Part shown: positions 8,579-18,500 of the stretch, piece after piece
Layout: each line of letters starts with the position of its first letter
How positions within the stretch are numbered: the first letter of the stretch is position 1
Assembly (NCBI GenBank): GCA_023251435.1
Contig: JAHEYU010000049.1
Span: forward strand, 2,862-45,054
Direction: 5' to 3'
Length of the DNA: 42,193 nt
Origin: Bacteroidota bacterium
GTDB taxonomy: Bacteria > Bacteroidota > Bacteroidia > Bacteroidales > Prolixibacteraceae
Position numbers and translations under genes: made by a program
The notes under the pieces: model-generated
What the model saw: the letters and a program-made list of their open reading frames with translations, nothing else
What the model was told of the DNA's origin: nothing
The model's database searches: none

Positions 8579-10471
8579 TTATTTGCCAGACAACCTTACT
8601 TTAAACATCTCTTCGCCGCTTTTAACCAGGTACGCAGGCATACGGATTTCTATCCTTTTTAATCCATCCATTTTGCGGTCGAGGTAGAATGGCGGTGGGT
8701 CGAGTTGAATAACAGAAACCTGCAATTCGGGATTGGCAAGATTATCGAGTTTCAGTTCTTTTCCGTCCTGACGAAGAATGGCGCCTCCTTTTACGATTTC
8801 CACATCGGCGGTGGTCATCATTTGCCAAACAATGCTTTGGGTTGAATCCGTTTTTGAAAAATGATCTTCAATCAGGATAGAACGGTTATCTTCTTTGGCA
8901 AAGCGGCGGGTAGCGTTTTTCAGGTTTTCGCCGTAAACAGCCGTCAAATCAAAGGTTGCTTCAGGTTTAGCTCCATCTTTAAATTCCTTCAACGGGGCAA
9001 AGCCATTGTTTATAAACAGCGCGTCGTTTACTGTTACGGTGCTGTGTCCGTAGTTGTTTTTGGTAAGCAAAGTCCACCTCCAGCAATCCTGACAGTTTCC
9101 CCAAAGATCGAATCCGGCCATCTCAATTTGGGTGTAACTCTGATTTCCGGGGTCAATCGACCAACGAACGCCATCCAGCTCAAAAATGAACGAACCTGCA
9201 TCCATATTTCCGTGACTGATGGTTGCGCGTCCGCCTTTTCCGCCGAAGTAATAACCGGGATTGTTTTCACCACCGGTGAAAATTACAATGGGGTTATCGC
9301 CTTCGCCTTTCCATGCGGTTGGAATTTTCACGTCACTTTTTTCTAAGTATTGCGACATCCAAACCAACCCAACTCCCGAAACTCTCGATAATTCGCCCAA
9401 TTCAGCTGTCGGTATCAGAAAACGTTCTTTTTCGAAAAAGGCTTTGTTTCCGGTTTTTGCTGCAAACCAGGCTAAGGTAACATCACCCCCTTCGCTGCGT
9501 TTATCGCCGCAATCGGCAAAATTGTAGTACCAGCCCGAGGGAGTGTTCATCAATACCCTAAAAACAGCACTCTTTTTAAAAGCCGGGTAATCGGCGATCC
9601 CAAAATCAGTTCCGAAAGCGCTTTCGAGCATGGCCGAAGTGACAACAGAAAAGCTAGTTCCATAGTTCCAGTAAGTCGAACCTTCAGGATAAACACCATC
9701 GGGGCTATATTCAATCAATGAATGGATCATCCCATCGAGTGCGCGGTGGATGGTTTTGGCGGCCAGTTCAGGGTCTTTTTCGGCGATGGCAATCGAAGCG
9801 GCAATCATCCCGCCGTTGCAAACCTGGTTCCAGTTGTTGGTTCCGTAGGCCCATCCCGGATTTTTACCATTTGCAGGCCAGCTTGGTTTAATTCCTTTTT
9901 CGATCAAAGCCGTTTTGGCCATTTCAATGGTCGATTTGGGCAGCTTCCCGGCGGTCCAGTCGAGCGCGATTGCCACTGCCATCGACATTTCAGCCACATC
10001 GAGGTAATGCGACGGGTTCCAGTCGGTAAAATTGCAAACCGCTATTACTTCTTTGTTGATACGATCGAGAATCTTTGCATCTTTTTCCATCCGGTAAACC
10101 ATGCCCAGTATGTTGATTCGGTAAAGCATTTCGCGGCTCACGTCCAACATACGGCGGCCTTCCAATTTGCGCTCCAGCAATGGTTTTTTCTGAATTTCAA
10201 CGGCATTTAGCTGAATGGCTTTGTACATGTTTTGAATAACCGGGTCTGATTTCAATTTCGACTTAACTAGTTTTTCGAGTTCAGCATTCAATACCAGGCG
10301 AGGTTGGGTTTTCAGCAGGTTACTTTTTAGGTACGCTACCGTAATTGGATTCTCAAGCTTTGGAATTTGCTTTTCATCGGGTAATAAATTGTTGCCACAG
10401 GCTTGTATTGCTGCTGATAATAAAATAGTCAGGCACAAAAAGCTGATTAGAAAATGGAATTTAGGTTTCAT
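8579..10471 (-). CDS. heparinase II/III-like polysaccharide lyase, predicted lipoprotein
   Basis: An in-frame ATG at 10546 would overlap the upstream gene and place 25 charged residues before the hydrophobic segment. I choose the ATG at 10469-10471, giving 630 residues that start MKPKFHFLISF and reach a lipobox (IQAC, Cys25) followed by GNN. Motifs counted from this start are EGRRMLDVSREMLYRI (104-119), WNPSHYLDVAEMSMA (151-165), NNWNQVCNGG (212-221), YPEGSTYWNYGTSF (261-274), NFADCGD (317-323) and SHGNMDAGSF (419-428, candidate catalytic His420). It is a paralogue of the genes at 1-980 and 1239-3965, but lipid-anchored and without a sorting domain. It lies 25 bases after the PL12 gene. The beta-elimination activity is family-based; substrate unknown. 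Confidence 0.85.
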   Translation of the reverse strand: MKPKFHFLISFLCLTILLSAAIQACGNNLLPDEKQIPKLENPITVAYLKSNLLKTQPRLVLNAELEKLVKSKLKSDPVIQNMYKAIQLNAVEIQKKPLLERKLEGRRMLDVSREMLYRINILGMVYRMEKDAKILDRINKEVIAVCNFTDWNPSHYLDVAEMSMAVAIALDWTAGKLPKSTIEMAKTALIEKGIKPSWPANGKNPGWAYGTNNWNQVCNGGMIAASIAIAEKDPELAAKTIHRALDGMIHSLIEYSPDGVYPEGSTYWNYGTSFSVVTSAMLESAFGTDFGIADYPAFKKSAVFRVLMNTPSGWYYNFADCGDKRSEGGDVTLAWFAAKTGNKAFFEKERFLIPTAELGELSRVSGVGLVWMSQYLEKSDVKIPTAWKGEGDNPIVIFTGGENNPGYYFGGKGGRATISHGNMDAGSFIFELDGVRWSIDPGNQSYTQIEMAGFDLWGNCQDCWRWTLLTKNNYGHSTVTVNDALFINNGFAPLKEFKDGAKPEATFDLTAVYGENLKNATRRFAKEDNRSILIEDHFSKTDSTQSIVWQMMTTADVEIVKGGAILRQDGKELKLDNLANPELQVSVIQLDPPPFYLDRKMDGLKRIEIRMPAYLVKSGEEMFKVRLSGK

Positions 10472-10480
10472 GTTTATTGA

Positions 10481-10493
10481 TTTAGTTGGTTTA
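10481..10493 (-). promoter_or_regulatory. 5-prime leader motif TAAACCAACTAAA (copy 2)
   Basis: This is identical to the 13-mer at 26984-26996 and ends 10 bases upstream of the ATG at 10471. It supports choosing that ATG over the upstream one at 10546. Confidence 0.3.
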
Positions 10494-10496
10494 ATG

Positions 10497-12488
10497 TTAA
10501 AGTGAATATCCGATTTGTTTCTTTTTACCGTTCTCCTGAATTTCAAGTTTCAGTGTGGATGAACCAATATCCGGATGGTCAACAATCCTGAATTTGATAT
10601 CGGGAAGTTTTTTATCGTAGGGAGCAACTAAGGTCACAAACCTGACATTTATATCCTCCTGTGTTTTGGCAATCCGGTAACGAAATGCCGGACGTGGTTC
10701 TTTTTTTGTGTAGAGGAATGAAACCTGTCCTTCTTCTTCGGAGAGCTCAAGGCCTGCTTGGGGAAAGGTTTGCACGAGAACATTCCAGCCTTCCGAAAAA
10801 TTGGAATGAACGGAAAATTTATCGCGGTTGGAAACTGCGTCACCTGCACCCGGGGCAAGTTGGAAATGGACGTCCACATCGCCAGTTGCACTTCCAATGG
10901 CCTCGTCAACAACGATGAAGTACTTTTTATCGACGAAAAAGACCGATCTGCGGTGTTTCAGGTTCCCGTAGCTTTGGTTTTCGACAACTAAAATATCATT
11001 TGTTTTTCCGGGTTTCCAGAGCAATAAATTAGGGGCATATTTCGAGTTTTCGCCATTTAACGTGAGTGTTTGGTGCACTTTGGTTTGCCTGAACCAGGCG
11101 CGGTTTTCAGGGTCGCCGCTGTAAATGTAGCTACCCGCATCGGGCATCAGGTTGCGGCCACCGGCTGATAGTTCAAAGGTTCCATTGTCAGGCTGGCTGT
11201 GGCCCCCGCCGTCGGGACCACATTTCAGAATCAGGCAAATGGCATCTTTGTTCCACGAACTGCGCATGGAATAAAGGCCGCTGTAGGGCAGCGCGAATGC
11301 CGTTGAATCAGGCTTTTTGCCTTTTTTGCCATCGGTTGCGAGGTACAGAAAATCCTGCCGGTTAAACCGTTCAGCCCAATCCTGAAATTTCTTTATATGT
11401 TGTCCTGGTTTCCCTACCCAGGCATCGCCAAATTGCTGGTTGGTTCCATCGGGGTGGCAAAGTTTCATTGGAACTTCGCACATTTTCTGAACTTTCTGAA
11501 CATAGGAAGCAGGAAAGGCATCTGTCCGGCCATTCATTCGTGCCAGATCGTAAGTTCGGATAAACCATTCGATACAGCCGAGGTGATAACCCATGGCCAG
11601 TTCGCGCTGATGTCCGTCGGGATATACCTGCAGGTCAATTTCGTTGTTTAGTCTTCGTATCGCTTCAGTGAGCCATTTTTCTGAATCTTTAAATTCAGGG
11701 AAAGTCATTGCAATAAAAGCCAATCCTTCGGCTTCCATTAATCCCCAATTACTTTTGCTGCGGTAAACGGTCATTAAATAATCTGCATGATCGAAACAAC
11801 TGTTCAGGAAAGCGGTCAGCACTTCAGGAGTAAAGTTTGGAGAGTCGATGAAATACTGGAAATGTGAAGTCCAGCTATGCCCGCGGATTCCGGCTTCGAT
11901 GGACCGCCAGGCGTGTTTGTGCTCGGCATCGTTCGGGTTTTTGCGCGTCCAGTCAATAAGTTGATAAGCCCATTCTTTGGCATATTTTTCATCGCCGGTA
12001 TGCCAGTAAACACGAGCCATCGAACCCCAGAACGACATGCGGTTGAGTTGCCATACCCATTCGTTGTCAGGTACCGGGCGTGTTCCCCAATCAATGTCTT
12101 CGCCGCAAAAGTAGGGCGGATAGGCTGATTGTCCGACGAAAATATGTTTCAGTGCATTGTCGGCGACCTCTAAATCTTTTTCGTTGGCGATGTTGCCCAG
12201 CGATTCATTCTTTGCATTTCGGTCAACCGGGTGTTTTACAGCGGTTCTTTGCCGGTAATAATTCAGGAGATCTTCAGCGGCTTTTTCAGGATTTCCGGTT
12301 GATTGTTTTACCTGTTGAAGATGTTTGGCATTCAGGTCAATTCTGGATAACAATGTTTCTATACCAGTTTTTCCGGCGAAAGGGGTTTGGCTGTATCCAT
12401 GAATGGAATTGATCGTCAGAGCAATGATGAAGAACAAACAGATTTGAAATTTTATCATTCGTTGCGAATTTACCTTACTGGTCATCAT
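10497..12488 (-). CDS. PL12 heparinase III-like polysaccharide lyase
   Basis: This 663-residue protein closely resembles Pedobacter heparinus heparinase III along its length: AEDLLNYYRQ (71-80), WQLNRMSFWGSMARVY (146-161), GDEKYAKEW (165-173), SQPDNGTFEL (431-440), PDAGSYIYSGD (449-459) and RSVFFVDKKYFIVVDEAIG. The family's catalytic Asn, Tyr and His (240, 294, 424 in heparinase III) correspond to Asn247, Tyr301 and His430, all present. Relatives cleave low-sulfated heparan sulfate at GlcNAc-GlcA, so an unsulfated glucuronic-acid substrate is plausible. An internal ATG at 12458 (MIKFQICLFF) gives a more typical signal peptide, so the start is uncertain. First of four closely spaced lyase genes, after a 203-base gap from the SusC/D operon. 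No sulfatase lies nearby. Confidence 0.9.
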   Translation of the reverse strand: MMTSKVNSQRMIKFQICLFFIIALTINSIHGYSQTPFAGKTGIETLLSRIDLNAKHLQQVKQSTGNPEKAAEDLLNYYRQRTAVKHPVDRNAKNESLGNIANEKDLEVADNALKHIFVGQSAYPPYFCGEDIDWGTRPVPDNEWVWQLNRMSFWGSMARVYWHTGDEKYAKEWAYQLIDWTRKNPNDAEHKHAWRSIEAGIRGHSWTSHFQYFIDSPNFTPEVLTAFLNSCFDHADYLMTVYRSKSNWGLMEAEGLAFIAMTFPEFKDSEKWLTEAIRRLNNEIDLQVYPDGHQRELAMGYHLGCIEWFIRTYDLARMNGRTDAFPASYVQKVQKMCEVPMKLCHPDGTNQQFGDAWVGKPGQHIKKFQDWAERFNRQDFLYLATDGKKGKKPDSTAFALPYSGLYSMRSSWNKDAICLILKCGPDGGGHSQPDNGTFELSAGGRNLMPDAGSYIYSGDPENRAWFRQTKVHQTLTLNGENSKYAPNLLLWKPGKTNDILVVENQSYGNLKHRRSVFFVDKKYFIVVDEAIGSATGDVDVHFQLAPGAGDAVSNRDKFSVHSNFSEGWNVLVQTFPQAGLELSEEEGQVSFLYTKKEPRPAFRYRIAKTQEDINVRFVTLVAPYDKKLPDIKFRIVDHPDIGSSTLKLEIQENGKKKQIGYSL

Positions 12489-12514
12489 CAGAGAAATGGT
12501 TTAGCTGGTTAAAT

Positions 12515-12524
12515 GAATGCATTC
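12515..12524. promoter_or_regulatory. 10-bp palindrome GAATGCATTC upstream of the lyase run
   Basis: This perfect palindrome lies 26 bases upstream of the PL12 start in the otherwise featureless stretch 12489-12633. Its position would suit a promoter-proximal regulator site, but ten bases is short and no clear TAnnTTTG box accompanies it. Weak call. Confidence 0.2.
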
Positions 12525-12633
12525 TCACAAATTTTATAGATTCATGAAAGCAATGATCTATCAATGGATGTGGTTGGTCAGGTTTTATCCGAATGCCGGA
12601 ATAGGTAATGATCGAATTTCAAAACAAAGGAAA

Positions 12634-12667
12634 CAAAGCCGTAATTAATTGAATAACTACGGCTTTG
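12634..12667 (-). terminator. hairpin terminator after the double SusC/SusD operon
   Basis: The arms CAAAGCCGTA (12634-12643) and TACGGCTTTG (12658-12667) pair perfectly over 10 bp around a 14-base loop. On the minus strand the stem is followed by TTTCCTTTG, on the plus strand by ACTTTTTT. It begins 25 bases beyond the stop of the surface lipoprotein gene at 12692. It probably ends the operon begun at 23658 and separates it from the lyase run. Confidence 0.75.
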
Positions 12668-12691
12668 ACTTTTTTATCCTGGTCGGTCAGT

Positions 12692-13705
12692 TTAAAAAAC
12701 GGCAGGATTATAAACTTCCATAACAACTGCTCTGTCTCTGGCAACCAGCACTTCATCGGCTTCGTACTTGTTTGTGGCAGTTGAAACCGTATATTTCAGC
12801 ACAATCCCATCTCTTTTCTTATTGCCCCATTCATAAGCCTGAGTTTTAAATTCGCCGGTTCCTGAAATGGTGTAGGCAGAACCTGCGGCAGCAGCAATGG
12901 TGCAATTGTTTCCGTTAAAAGTCAATACCATGTTGTAGGTGCCGGTCATAATTTTTGAACGATAAGTGGTCGAGAGCGAAACCTGACTGCGTCCGGTGGT
13001 AACCAATTTTGCAACACTGTTGTTCTCAATGTACGGTGTGCTGTAAGTTGTCGTTTCAACCTCGGTGTTGGCAGCGTCCTTCACTTTGCTTGCTCCGTAA
13101 TGAAAGTAATTACCATGGTATTCGTTGATATATTTAACGGCAAACATGGTGAAATTTTTAGGAGCGACATTCCACTGAGAGGTTACACGTGGATCAGCAG
13201 ATGGGTTCGCAGAACTACCCACCAAAATTGAATCGACATCATTTGAACCTTTCAGCCGGATTGGCAATACATAGGTATTTTTAATGGCCAGCGGATCGGC
13301 AAAAAATGCATCGGTCAACTGTACTTCAATGCCACCATTCATTTTGCCCGAAGGAATAACAATCTTATTTGCTGAACTTAAGGTGTAATAATTGGCTGGA
13401 AGCGCTTTTATCTGGTCACCTCCGTTGGCAAAAAGAATTTTATTGCACAAGCTGTTGTCAACTTCAATCTGAAATTCCCTATCCTGTTTGTTTTCGTAAA
13501 CTCCACCCATGGCCACCGAAACAACAAATTTATGCGCGTTGTCGTTGGCATTGTCATAAATATAGTCTCCCAATACCAGGGTCCTTACCGGAAACTGATA
13601 AGGGAAAAATCCTGAAGTATATTCAAAATCGGGATGTTCAACATCAAAATTTTCACAGGAAATCAACCCGGTTATCAGTGATAGTATTAATAATAGTTTT
13701 TTCAT
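12692..13705 (-). CDS. DUF1735-type surface lipoprotein, likely SusE-position glycan-binding protein
   Basis: This 337-residue protein has a short lipoprotein signal peptide (MKKLLLILSLITGLISC, Cys17) followed by acidic residues (ENFDVEHPD), a pattern fitting surface export. The N-terminal half (about 55-165) resembles the DUF1735 domain, with a VSVAMGG strand, VDNSLC, LPANYYTL and VLPIRL. The C-terminal half (about 185-337) resembles DUF5627, including KYINEYHGNYFHYG. Proteins of this type often sit directly after SusD and are thought to bind glycan at the cell surface. Here it is the last gene of the double SusC/SusD operon, 27 bases after SusD. Binding specificity cannot be read from sequence, and family names rest on recognition. 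Confidence 0.75.
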   Translation of the reverse strand: MKKLLLILSLITGLISCENFDVEHPDFEYTSGFFPYQFPVRTLVLGDYIYDNANDNAHKFVVSVAMGGVYENKQDREFQIEVDNSLCNKILFANGGDQIKALPANYYTLSSANKIVIPSGKMNGGIEVQLTDAFFADPLAIKNTYVLPIRLKGSNDVDSILVGSSANPSADPRVTSQWNVAPKNFTMFAVKYINEYHGNYFHYGASKVKDAANTEVETTTYSTPYIENNSVAKLVTTGRSQVSLSTTYRSKIMTGTYNMVLTFNGNNCTIAAAAGSAYTISGTGEFKTQAYEWGNKKRDGIVLKYTVSTATNKYEADEVLVARDRAVVMEVYNPAVF

Positions 13706-13732
13706 AGTATTACTTTTTAAGCTTATATTTAA

Positions 13733-15499
13733 TTAATTCCACCCTTTATTCTGAATGAAATTGAACTTAATTACTTCTCTGTCAGGGATAGGGCCATAAT
13801 GCATGTATTCATTTTTATAGGCACGCTCTTCAACCGTGAAATAGGAATAAGTGGTTCCATCGATCCGAACACCTTTGGCCGGAACCGTTAAATCTTCCTT
13901 CCAACGACGCAAATCCCAGAAACGGAATCCTTCGAAACACAACTCAAGCCTTCTTTCATTGCGTATCAATGTACGCATTTGCTCTTTACTGGTGACTGAT
14001 GTAAGATAAGCATCAGGCTGAGTAATACCGGCACGTTTACGAATGGCAGCAATTACATCTTTGGCAGAAAAAGTATTTGATCCTTTTCCATCAGGACCCC
14101 AGGCTTCGTTTGCTGCTTCGGCATAGATCAGGTAGAGTTCTGTATTTCTGATATGCGTTTGAAAATGTTGCTGACTTGTAAGAGATGCCGGATTGGCATT
14201 TACTTCTTCCCTCAATAATTTTCTTAAATAATATCCGGTACGGGTAGAAGTCGGTATAGCATCAACGGCATTGTTACCACCTCCAACACCGGTATTAATA
14301 ACAGTACTCTTCATGCTACTGCCGCTGGTTACAACATACAGGGCCAAACGAGGATCTCTGCCTGTGTAGGGTTTGGTCGGATCATATTTCGAGTTTGCCA
14401 CATCCGTAATCGGATAACCGTTAGCCATCGGGAACGCATCAACCAGATTCTGGGTTGGGTTAATCCTTCCGTTACCGAAAAGTGATGGCGGAAAATTAGC
14501 TACTTCGCGCACATTGTCAGAATAAACCGGTCTTCTCCATAGTATTTCCTTCAGATCTTTTAAATCGCCGCTTGTAAGGTTGGCTTCAGTAACCTGGGCT
14601 GAAAGATAGAAAATATGACCTTTGGGATCCAATCCGGCCACACCACCCAAATCGTTTAATAAATCGGCTGAATAGTTTGCTGCACTCTGCCACAAAGCCT
14701 GATCATTACTTGCATTAAAAGCAGGACTGGCTGCCAGCAGCGCAAGACGTGACCGGATGGCTTTTGTAATCCGGCCACTCACCCTTTGCCGCGAAAAATC
14801 GCCGCATACGGTGTTGTAGTTATTGATGTCAGTTATTTCACCGAATCCGGCAGGCAAAGCCGCTAAAGTAGCCACATTGCCATAATCCATCGGAAGTAAT
14901 TTAAGTGCTTCGGTTAAATCGGCATAAGCGCTGTTTACGCAATCGGCAAAAGTTGCCCTGGGTTTCGAAAAATCTTCGGCAGTCTTCAGAAATTCGTTGT
15001 AAATGGGCGTTCCCAGTAACTCATCACTGGATCCAAATCCACCATGATTGCGCAGCAGGAAAAATTTAAACATACCTCTGAGTGCATAAGCTTCTCCCGT
15101 TAACCGACGGATAAACAAATCATTTTGTTCTTTACTGGTCGATTTCCATGTAACATCGTTAACTACGCTCAAGAATTCGTTGATGTATAAAATTGCCCTG
15201 TTGCTATTATCCCAGACACTTTGGGGATCGTACAAAGCAGACCATTCGCCCCTGGCGATTCGGCTAAATGTATTCAACTTGTCGTTGGATACTGCATCGT
15301 CGGTGGCCACTTCGTCCCAACGGTAATCGTTGGTGGGAATGTAAGTGAATGCCCTGATCAATAAGCCTTCAGCGTAGGCCGGTTCATTGTAAACCCTATC
15401 GAACGTATCATGGTTATCGTCTTTTGGATCTAATAGTTCACAAGCAGTGAAGAGGAAGACTGAAACCAGCAGCAATGAAAAGATTTTATGTATTTTCAT
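13733..15499 (-). CDS. SusD/RagB family outer-membrane lipoprotein (pair 2)
   Basis: This 588-residue SusD-like protein has a lipobox ending FTAC (Cys20) followed by ELLDPKDD. The helical TPR segment contains GEAYALRGMFKFFLLRNHGG, and the C-terminal region has the classic NERRLELCFEGFRFWDLRRW block. SusD proteins form the lid of a SusC barrel and capture oligosaccharides at the surface. It starts 20 bases after its SusC partner (15520-18561) and precedes the DUF1735-type lipoprotein. It is clearly diverged from the SusD at 18593, so pairs 1 and 2 are not a recent duplication and may bind different fragments. Confidence 0.93.
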   Translation of the reverse strand: MKIHKIFSLLLVSVFLFTACELLDPKDDNHDTFDRVYNEPAYAEGLLIRAFTYIPTNDYRWDEVATDDAVSNDKLNTFSRIARGEWSALYDPQSVWDNSNRAILYINEFLSVVNDVTWKSTSKEQNDLFIRRLTGEAYALRGMFKFFLLRNHGGFGSSDELLGTPIYNEFLKTAEDFSKPRATFADCVNSAYADLTEALKLLPMDYGNVATLAALPAGFGEITDINNYNTVCGDFSRQRVSGRITKAIRSRLALLAASPAFNASNDQALWQSAANYSADLLNDLGGVAGLDPKGHIFYLSAQVTEANLTSGDLKDLKEILWRRPVYSDNVREVANFPPSLFGNGRINPTQNLVDAFPMANGYPITDVANSKYDPTKPYTGRDPRLALYVVTSGSSMKSTVINTGVGGGNNAVDAIPTSTRTGYYLRKLLREEVNANPASLTSQQHFQTHIRNTELYLIYAEAANEAWGPDGKGSNTFSAKDVIAAIRKRAGITQPDAYLTSVTSKEQMRTLIRNERRLELCFEGFRFWDLRRWKEDLTVPAKGVRIDGTTYSYFTVEERAYKNEYMHYGPIPDREVIKFNFIQNKGWN

Positions 15500-15519
15500 G
15501 ATTTTACTTTTTAAAATAA

Positions 15520-18500
15520 TTAAAAGTTAGCTTTAACACCTACTGAATAAGTGCTGTTGTAAGGCTCACTGCCAACCCTAAGATCCCTGATTTTCCTGTT
15601 CTTTGCAAATTGGAAAAAATCTGAAGCATCTACAAATAGGTCTAAATTTTTCATTAACACTGATTTGGCCAGAGATTCCGGAACATTCCAGGTCAATTGA
15701 ACTTTCCGGATCTGGAAGTAATCGTTGTTATACAACCAGTAAGTCGATCTGCGGTTGTTATTGTTATTGGCCTGAGAACTTAACCTTGGATAGGTAGCTG
15801 TGGCCTTTGTATCCGGAGTCCAGGCACCAAGTACCATTTCAGAATATTTATCATTCCCGTCAATCCAGTAATACGAACCTTCCTTAAATGTATCTGCACC
15901 TGTGCGGCCTTCACCCAAAACGAACAAAGTCAGGTTTTTAAAGGATACCTTCACTTGTAAACCACCTGAGAAAGGATTCTGATAACGACGGATATAAACT
16001 TCATCGTTTGAATCAATGTAGCCATCCCCGTTTTGATCTTTGTATTTTATATCACCAGGTTTTACTGTTCCGAACAACTGGACTGGACTGGCGTCAATTT
16101 CTGTCTGATCCTGGAAAAGGCCCAACGACTCCAACCCAAAAGTTGCGTCGGCTGGTTTACCCTGCCTGTACTGATAAGTATTGTTCCAGATTTCATCTAC
16201 TTTTGTTCTTTCAGAAGTTACATAAAGCATATTGGCTCCAACATAGAAATTCCAGTCTCCAACGGATTTATTAAAATTCAGACCAAATTCGACTCCCTGA
16301 TATTTTTCCGAGCCAAAATTCTGGTAAGGAACAAAGTCGGTATAGAAACTTGGATAGGTGGTGTTCGGACGAACAATTAAATCGTTGTAAACATCGTAAA
16401 ACAGGTTTACTTCAGCTCCCAACATTTTTTTAAAGAACATTCCTTCGATTCCCAGATTTATTTCATTGCGCTTTGCAAAACCTAAATTTGGATTGTCACT
16501 CCAGCTTGATGCTACGCCACCACGGCTTCTCAGACCTTCATTCCAGGCATAAGTACCCGAACCCCCGTAACGGTTGTCGTAATAATAAAATCCTCCGATG
16601 GGCAGATCCGAATTCAACATCCCGGCAGTGAACCGTAATTTCAGTAAATCAACATTGCCTGCCGACGACATAAAATCTTCGGCGCTAACAATCCATGCCA
16701 AGCCCAGTGTTGGTGAAAATCCTCCCTTGTTTCCTTCGGGCAATTTCACCGAATTAATATAAGCACCGCTAAAATCGATCAGATATTTTTTGTCGAATGT
16801 ATAGGCCAGTTGAAGTCCGGCATGTGCATGTCTTCCTCCCTGGAAATCGCCCTGTTCTTTAAAACTGCTGCCATAACCCACCAATGAGCCTGTTACGTGA
16901 TGCACCTCATTGAAGGTGCGGTCGTAACTAAACAGTCCGTAAAAACCAAATCTTCTGGTGAATGTTGCTCCTCCAACGATCTGTGTGCCGGGACGGGCAT
17001 CGGTTCCACGTTGTACCAGACTTGTAATTTTATCTTCAGTGGCGCTCCATACCGGTTCGTAAACCGAATATTGGTTCGCGATGGTCTGGGTATATCTGAT
17101 AAAATAATCGAAACTGATGTTTGTATGGAAGGATAAACCTTGGGTGAGTTTATTCAGATCGAAATCGATCCTGTTGTTAAATGAAAATTTGCGTGCAATA
17201 TTCTCCACTTTTCCTGCTGAATAACTGTCAGCAATTGGATTTGTTAGAAAACTGGCATTTCCACCTAACAAATATTGACCATCAACATCATTTTTGCGGC
17301 CAACCAGCAATGGATCGGCAGGATCAATCAGGTTAAACGGAACAAGTGGTGCCAATTCATAAGGTCGGGTTGTTGCAGCAGCCGTCCAGAAAGAACCGCG
17401 CTGACTTCTGTTGTTGGCAAAAATGGAAGAACCGTCAATGGAAGTTTTTATCCAGTTGTTAATCTTCAAATCAACATTTCCACGGACATTAAAAACATTG
17501 TTCCGTGCATTGTCAGCCTCACCAAAACCCAGAATTCCACCTGCAGAATACCAGCCAACATTGGAGTAATATTTGGCAATGTCGTTGCCTCCCGAAAATT
17601 CACCTGTTAAATCGAAATAACTTTTAAACGATTTCATGTATTCGCTGGAGTAATAGTCAGTATTCGGATAACGGTATTTATTTCCTGTCCGGTGGTTTTC
17701 GATGGTGGTTGCCGGAAATTGTTCAGCCAATCCGTCATTTGCACGGGCCTGGTTGAAATAGGTCATATAATCAGCCGAATTCAAATAGTTAGGCAGGTCC
17801 TTTGGGGTGGAGATTCCGTAGTTATAAGTAAAGTCAGCTTTCTTTTTAAATGCTTCACCACGTTTGGTGGTAATTAAAATAACCCCGTTTACAGCGGCAC
17901 TTCCATATAAAACGGCAGCGTTAACATCTTTAAGCACGGTAATACTTTCGATTTCAGTCAACCGGAGTGATTCAATATCGCGCGGTAAGCCATCGACAAT
18001 AAACAAAGCATTTCCTGAGTTCAATCCGCTGCCGGTAATGTCGGCAACATTGATCCCGATTCCGATGCCGCGGATGTTGTTACTGCCCAACATCCCTAAG
18101 GTCCGGCCAGTTAAAACATCGCTGCCCCAACCTGAATTGTCATAATCAATCACATCATTTGTTCTGACCGTACTTGTGAAGCCTACAACGTCGCCGGAAT
18201 GGGCTTTGCGAAAGGCCAGATCGACCTTGGGTTCACTTCCGTACAGGAATACTGTTTTTTTCAGTACAACCTTGGTCATGCTGTTCACTTCGTCAATTGT
18301 AAGCGTGATACTTGCGAAGTTTTTCGCATCAATTATGATTTTCGTATCAGCTTCCACAGAAATAGAAAAGTTACCCTGGGCATTGGTTTTAGCAAAACTA
18401 TTACCTCCAAATACTTCCGCATTTTCGATGGGATTCCCTTCTTCGTCGTTTACAACAGACTCAACTGTTATCAACTTTTCATTTTGAGCCCAAACATTAT

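Noticed and set aside
10472-10546. Upstream start of the lipoprotein lyase at 10546
   Set aside because: It would overlap the PL12 gene by 50 bases and put 25 mostly polar residues in front of a good lipoprotein signal peptide; the ATG at 10471 is better.
10497-12488. Assignment of the locus to heparan sulfate because of the PL12 gene
   Set aside because: No sulfatases or GH88 accompany it in the window, and PL12 enzymes prefer low-sulfated GlcA-containing regions, so an unsulfated polymer is at least as likely.
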